This document shows positions 53,814 through 56,629 of a stretch of DNA of 56,629 nt, piece by piece. The notes below the pieces were generated by a model. That model did not search any database and had not been told where the DNA came from. It saw only the letters and a program-made list of their open reading frames with translations. Position numbers and translations under genes: made by a program. Numbering within the stretch: position 1 is the first letter of the stretch; every line of letters begins with the position of its first letter. Origin of the DNA: Planctomycetaceae bacterium (GTDB lineage: Bacteria; Planctomycetota; SZUA-567); the NCBI GenBank assembly GCA_021203245.1, contig JAJQBO010000262.1:2142-58770 (forward strand), read 5' to 3'.

Positions 53814-55436
53814 TCACGAGCCAACCAACTCCAGTAACTGTTTAACATTCTTCTTCCCAAAAGAAACCGTCTCGCCGTTCACGACCACACATGGCACGCT
53901 CATGACCTTGTACTGGTCGCGGAGATCGGGGAAATGGTTGAGGTCGTAGGCTTCGGCGGTGATGTTCGGGTTCTCCGCCGCCATGCGCTGGGCCGCCTTG
54001 ACGGTATCGGGGCACATGGTGCAGGTGAGCGATACCAGGACCTGGATTTCCGTCGGGGCGGCAATCGCCCGGATCGCATCCAGCGTTTCGGCGTCCAGCG
54101 GTTGGCCCGGCCCGGCCGCATTGTACAGCCCCAGGGCAAACGAGGTGAATTCGTGACCGCCCGGCACGCCGTGGAAGGCGATGCCGGCGTCGGTGCCATC
54201 GGCGCGGAAAACGCGCACGCACGGCGGCAGCGGATCTTCCTTTTCCTCGCCCTGGGCGACCTCGACCGTCAGCTTGTCGGTCAGTTTGACCAACTCCTCC
54301 ATATAATGCAGCAGTTCCGCCGAGACCGGCCGGTCGTCCAGGCTGAGCCGCAGGATAAGCGGGTTGGCCATTTTGTCGAACAGGGGCGCGAGTTGCGCCC
54401 GCATATCGGCGGTAAACAGTTCGTCCGAATCGGCGGGCGGCGGTTCCTCCGGCTCGGGCCTGCCGGTCGGCTCGGCCATGACCGGGCGGATGCCGGTCTT
54501 TTTTTGCAGCACGCCGGCGTATTTCTCGAGTTCGGTCGCCGCTATCGCCCCGTCCGCGACAGCCGTGACCACCTGGCGGAGAGTTTTGACGCAGACGTCG
54601 CCGGCTGCGTAAAGACCTTCGACGCTGGTCTGCTGGTTGCGGTCGACGATGACGTACCCGTGCTCGTCCAGGGTGGCGATATCCTTGATGAGCGAGGTGG
54701 CCGGGGCGTAGCCCGCGAACACGAAAATGCCGAAGGTATCGCCGTCCGGCGCGCGGTATTCGGTCACTTCGCCGGTCAGCGTGTTCCTGTAGCGGAGCGC
54801 CCGCAGGGCGGTATCGCCCGTCGCCTCCTCGATGACGGTATTGCAGAGGACGGTGATTTTTTCGTGATTCCGCGCCAGATCGGCCGCGCTCTTGGCACAG
54901 CTGAAATCGGCCTTGCGGATAAGGATGGTGACGTGGCTGGCGTATTTTGTCAGGAAAACCGCCTCCTCGGCGGCGGCGAATCCGCCCCCGACCACAAACA
55001 CTTCCTTGCCGGTGAAAAACTCGCCGTCGCAGGTGGCGCAGTAGGCGACGCCGCGTCCCTGGAATTCGATTTCTCCCGCAAAGCCGACCGTACGCGGATG
55101 CGCCCCGGTGGCCACCAACACGCCGAAACAGCGGAGCGTCTTGCCGCTGGTGCGCACGGTCTTGATGTCGCCGGAGCAATCCAGAGACTCGACTTCGGCC
55201 AGGAGAAATTCGGCGCCGAAGTTGTGGGCCTGGCGGCGCATCGTTTCGGTGATATCGCCGCCGGCGGCGCGTTCGACACCGGGGTAGTTGACGACTTCGT
55301 GGGTGATGGTTATCTGGCCGCCGAAGTGGTCCTTCTCGACCACCACCACCCGGTAGCGGGCGCGGGCGAGATAGAGTGCGGCGGTGAGGCCGGCCGGCCC
55401 GCCGCCGATGATGACGACATCGTAAAAGTCTTCCAT
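53814..55436 (-). CDS. Thioredoxin-reductase/AhpF-like flavoprotein with C-terminal redox domain
   Basis: The 540-residue protein starts with a thioredoxin reductase module: FAD motif VVIIGGGPAGLTAALYLARA, redox pair YCATCDG near residue 133, NAD(P) motif GGGFAAAEEA, and GLYAAGDVC. After a Pro/Glu-rich linker near 330 comes a glutaredoxin/thioredoxin-fold tail with CTMCPD near residue 471. Standard AhpF has the fold at the N-terminus, so the domain order is permuted. It probably reduces the peroxiredoxin encoded 79 bases upstream. ATG 55436 is preceded by GGAGACG; the upstream open frame is rejected. Confidence 0.9.
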   Translation of the reverse strand: MEDFYDVVIIGGGPAGLTAALYLARARYRVVVVEKDHFGGQITITHEVVNYPGVERAAGGDITETMRRQAHNFGAEFLLAEVESLDCSGDIKTVRTSGKTLRCFGVLVATGAHPRTVGFAGEIEFQGRGVAYCATCDGEFFTGKEVFVVGGGFAAAEEAVFLTKYASHVTILIRKADFSCAKSAADLARNHEKITVLCNTVIEEATGDTALRALRYRNTLTGEVTEYRAPDGDTFGIFVFAGYAPATSLIKDIATLDEHGYVIVDRNQQTSVEGLYAAGDVCVKTLRQVVTAVADGAIAATELEKYAGVLQKKTGIRPVMAEPTGRPEPEEPPPADSDELFTADMRAQLAPLFDKMANPLILRLSLDDRPVSAELLHYMEELVKLTDKLTVEVAQGEEKEDPLPPCVRVFRADGTDAGIAFHGVPGGHEFTSFALGLYNAAGPGQPLDAETLDAIRAIAAPTEIQVLVSLTCTMCPDTVKAAQRMAAENPNITAEAYDLNHFPDLRDQYKVMSVPCVVVNGETVSFGKKNVKQLLELVGS

Positions 55437-55515
55437 AGCGTCTCCAATGCGGAAGCCACGATATGCGCGAACCGTCCCGAACAGGCCGGGACGGTCGCAA
55501 GAAGGGAGAAATATT

Positions 55516-56079
55516 TTAGAGCTGGCCAACCAAATCGAGGCTGGGCTTCAGGGTCTGCGCGCCCGGCTGCCACTTGGCTGGACAGACTTCGCCGTCATGC
55601 CCGGCAACGAACTGGCTCGCCTGCACGCGGCGGAACAGTTCGTCCGCGTTGCGGCCGACGCTTCCGGCGGTCACTTCGTAGGCCACGATCTTGCCTTCCG
55701 GATTGACGATAAAACTGCCGCGCTCGGCCACGCCGCTATCCTTGATATAGACCTTGAAGTCCTTAGCAAGCACGTGGGTCGGGTCGGCGAGCATGGGGTA
55801 TTTAATCTTTTTAATCGTGTCGGAGGCGTCGTGCCAGGCCTTGTGGACAAAGTGGGTGTCGCAGGAGACTGAATAGATTTCGCAGCCGGCGGCCTTGAAA
55901 TCGTCGTACTTGTTGGCCAGGTCTTCCAGTTCGGTGGGGCAGACAAAGGTGAAGTCGGCCGGGTAGAAGAAGAAGACGCTCCATTTGCCCAGAATATCCT
56001 TTTTGCTGACGGTCTTGAATTCGTCGTTGTGATAGGCCTGAACCGAGAAATCGCCCACTTCCTTGTTAATCATCGACAT
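55516..56079 (-). CDS. ahpC: AhpC-type 2-Cys peroxiredoxin
   Basis: The 187-residue peroxiredoxin reduces peroxides. The peroxidatic Cys47 is in FVCPTE and the resolving Cys166 in EVCPAKW, with the fixed PADFTF segment before it. It has the normal typical 2-Cys length. ATG 56079 follows TAGGAGC. It is first in a two-gene unit with the AhpF-like reductase, which supplies electrons. A palindrome resembling a Fur/PerR box lies about 55 bases upstream. Confidence 0.96.
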   Translation of the reverse strand: MSMINKEVGDFSVQAYHNDEFKTVSKKDILGKWSVFFFYPADFTFVCPTELEDLANKYDDFKAAGCEIYSVSCDTHFVHKAWHDASDTIKKIKYPMLADPTHVLAKDFKVYIKDSGVAERGSFIVNPEGKIVAYEVTAGSVGRNADELFRRVQASQFVAGHDGEVCPAKWQPGAQTLKPSLDLVGQL

Positions 56080-56134
56080 GTTTTGCTCCTAAAACTCAAA
56101 AGTGAAAAAAAGATTGTTGCCAGTATTTCATATT

Positions 56135-56149
56135 TAGTAATCATTACTA
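56135..56149. promoter_or_regulatory. Fur/PerR-like box upstream of ahpC
   Basis: TAGTAATCATTACTA is a perfect 7-1-7 palindrome whose core TAATnATTA matches the PerR/Fur consensus. It lies 56-70 bases before the ahpC start, in a promoter-like AT-rich region. PerR often represses ahpC until peroxide is present. The remaining gap 56150-56379 holds no gene I can support. Confidence 0.6.
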
Positions 56150-56379
56150 TTTATACAGTCTCATTGCTCCAATAGCAAGGGAGAAAACAAATTTTTTTTT
56201 CGCTGCAGTGCAGCCATCTGCCACTGTGTGTCTCCATGGGCCGGGGGAGTGTTTGCCGGAGAGGCGAATTTTCTGGAGTTGTGGCGGAAACAAGGGTTTT
56301 TTCTGGACTTGGACAGCGGTATGTGTAGAATGTTCCCTTCGCTGCACTGCTCATGCATTGTGGCGGGACGATGACATAT

Positions 56380-56455
56380 TCCCCTGTAGCTCAGCTGGTA
56401 GAGCGTCGGACTGTTAATCCGCAGGTCGCTGGTTCGAATCCAGCCGGGGGAGCCA
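56380..56455 (+). tRNA. tRNA-Asn(GTT)
   Basis: A standard cloverleaf is visible: acceptor TCCCCTG pairs with CGGGGGA, the anticodon loop CTGTTAA gives anticodon GTT, and GGTTCGAATCC forms the T arm. An encoded CCA ends at 56455. The D arm is AGCTCAGCTGGTAGAGC. Confidence 0.95.
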
Positions 56456-56464
56456 TAATAAATG

Positions 56465-56492
56465 CCGTGATCCGAAAGGGTTACGGTTTTTT
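56465..56492 (+). terminator. Rho-independent terminator after tRNA-Asn
   Basis: CCGTGATCC and GGGTTACGG pair (two G-U wobbles) around a GAAA tetraloop, followed by TTTTTT. It lies ten bases after the tRNA end. The last 130 bases of the window show no gene. Confidence 0.8.
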
Positions 56493-56629
56493 GTTTATCC
56501 AGCCTTTGGTATTTGTCACCATCGCCGCACCCTTTCCCGCACCAATAGGAACATTTTTCCTGCGGACACATCGTCTTCTAGGGTGTGTCGTCACAATGAA
56601 TTTACGAGTTTTTTAATACTTCCCAATCT

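Noticed and set aside
53842-55706. Two very long open frames (about 550 and 590 codons) overlapping the AhpF-like gene in other frames
   Set aside because: They lack ribosome sites and domain motifs and have biased Arg/Gly/His composition typical of shadows in GC-rich DNA; the annotated frame carries complete FAD, NAD and CxxC motifs.

Overview
The window reads as a Gram-negative, probably anaerobic bacterium carrying a large IncP-like integrative conjugative element (ICE). Outer-membrane-dependent conjugation proteins (VirB9/VirB10 types, a lipoprotein) imply a diderm cell. A ferredoxin-type aldo/keto reductase and an AhpC/AhpF-like peroxide system suggest an anaerobe or microaerophile. I cannot assign a phylum from sequence alone. 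Coding density is high and Shine-Dalgarno sites (AAGGAG/GGAG) are strong.

Region 1 (1-13320) is a sugar or polyol catabolic island. On the minus strand lie a split transketolase, a long transaldolase-like protein, an RpiB/LacAB-type isomerase, a GntR/UTRA regulator and a truncated nitroreductase. On the plus strand lie an MFS transporter, three DeoC-family aldolases, an SDR dehydrogenase, an FGGY kinase broken by an in-frame TAA, and a [4Fe-4S] aldo/keto reductase. Two divergent promoters in 5087-5646 each carry the octamer GTATATAC just after the -10 box. This fits the GTnTAnAC operator of HutC-type GntR regulators, so the encoded regulator probably controls both arms. The island ends in a degraded FkbM methyltransferase remnant.

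Region 2 (about 13.4-48.9 kb) is the ICE. Its left part follows the RP4 Tra1 order: traM-traL-traK, oriT, traJ-traI-traG-traF, a PIN/antitoxin pair, topB (traE position), a small ORF (traD position) and an ArdC-like/Toprim protein (traC position). The centre (26-34 kb) holds a DUF932 protein, three unrecognised genes, a ParB-like protein and three related XRE regulators. The right part is a Tra2-like operon, trbB-C-D-E-F-G-H-I-(small ORF)-J-L, on the minus strand. It is followed by a phage-type replication initiator gene, two AlpA-like regulators and a P4-type tyrosine integrase next to tRNA-Ser(TGA). A palindrome, ATACGCGCGTAT, recurs in several ICE promoter regions and sits between -35 and -10 of the trb promoter.

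Region 3 (49050-56629) is ordinary chromosome: tRNA-Ser, a bifunctional-nuclease-family protein, an FHA-GAF-degenerate HD-GYP protein, rnhA, mnmE, a cysteine-cluster protein, a domain-permuted AhpF-like reductase, ahpC behind a Fur/PerR-like box, and tRNA-Asn(GTT).

A striking general feature is the number of single lesions in regions 1-2: three in-frame stops and seven one-base frameshifts, mostly in short homopolymers. None is visible in region 3. They may be real decay or consensus errors. Where the intact reading is clear I give the reconstructed gene.
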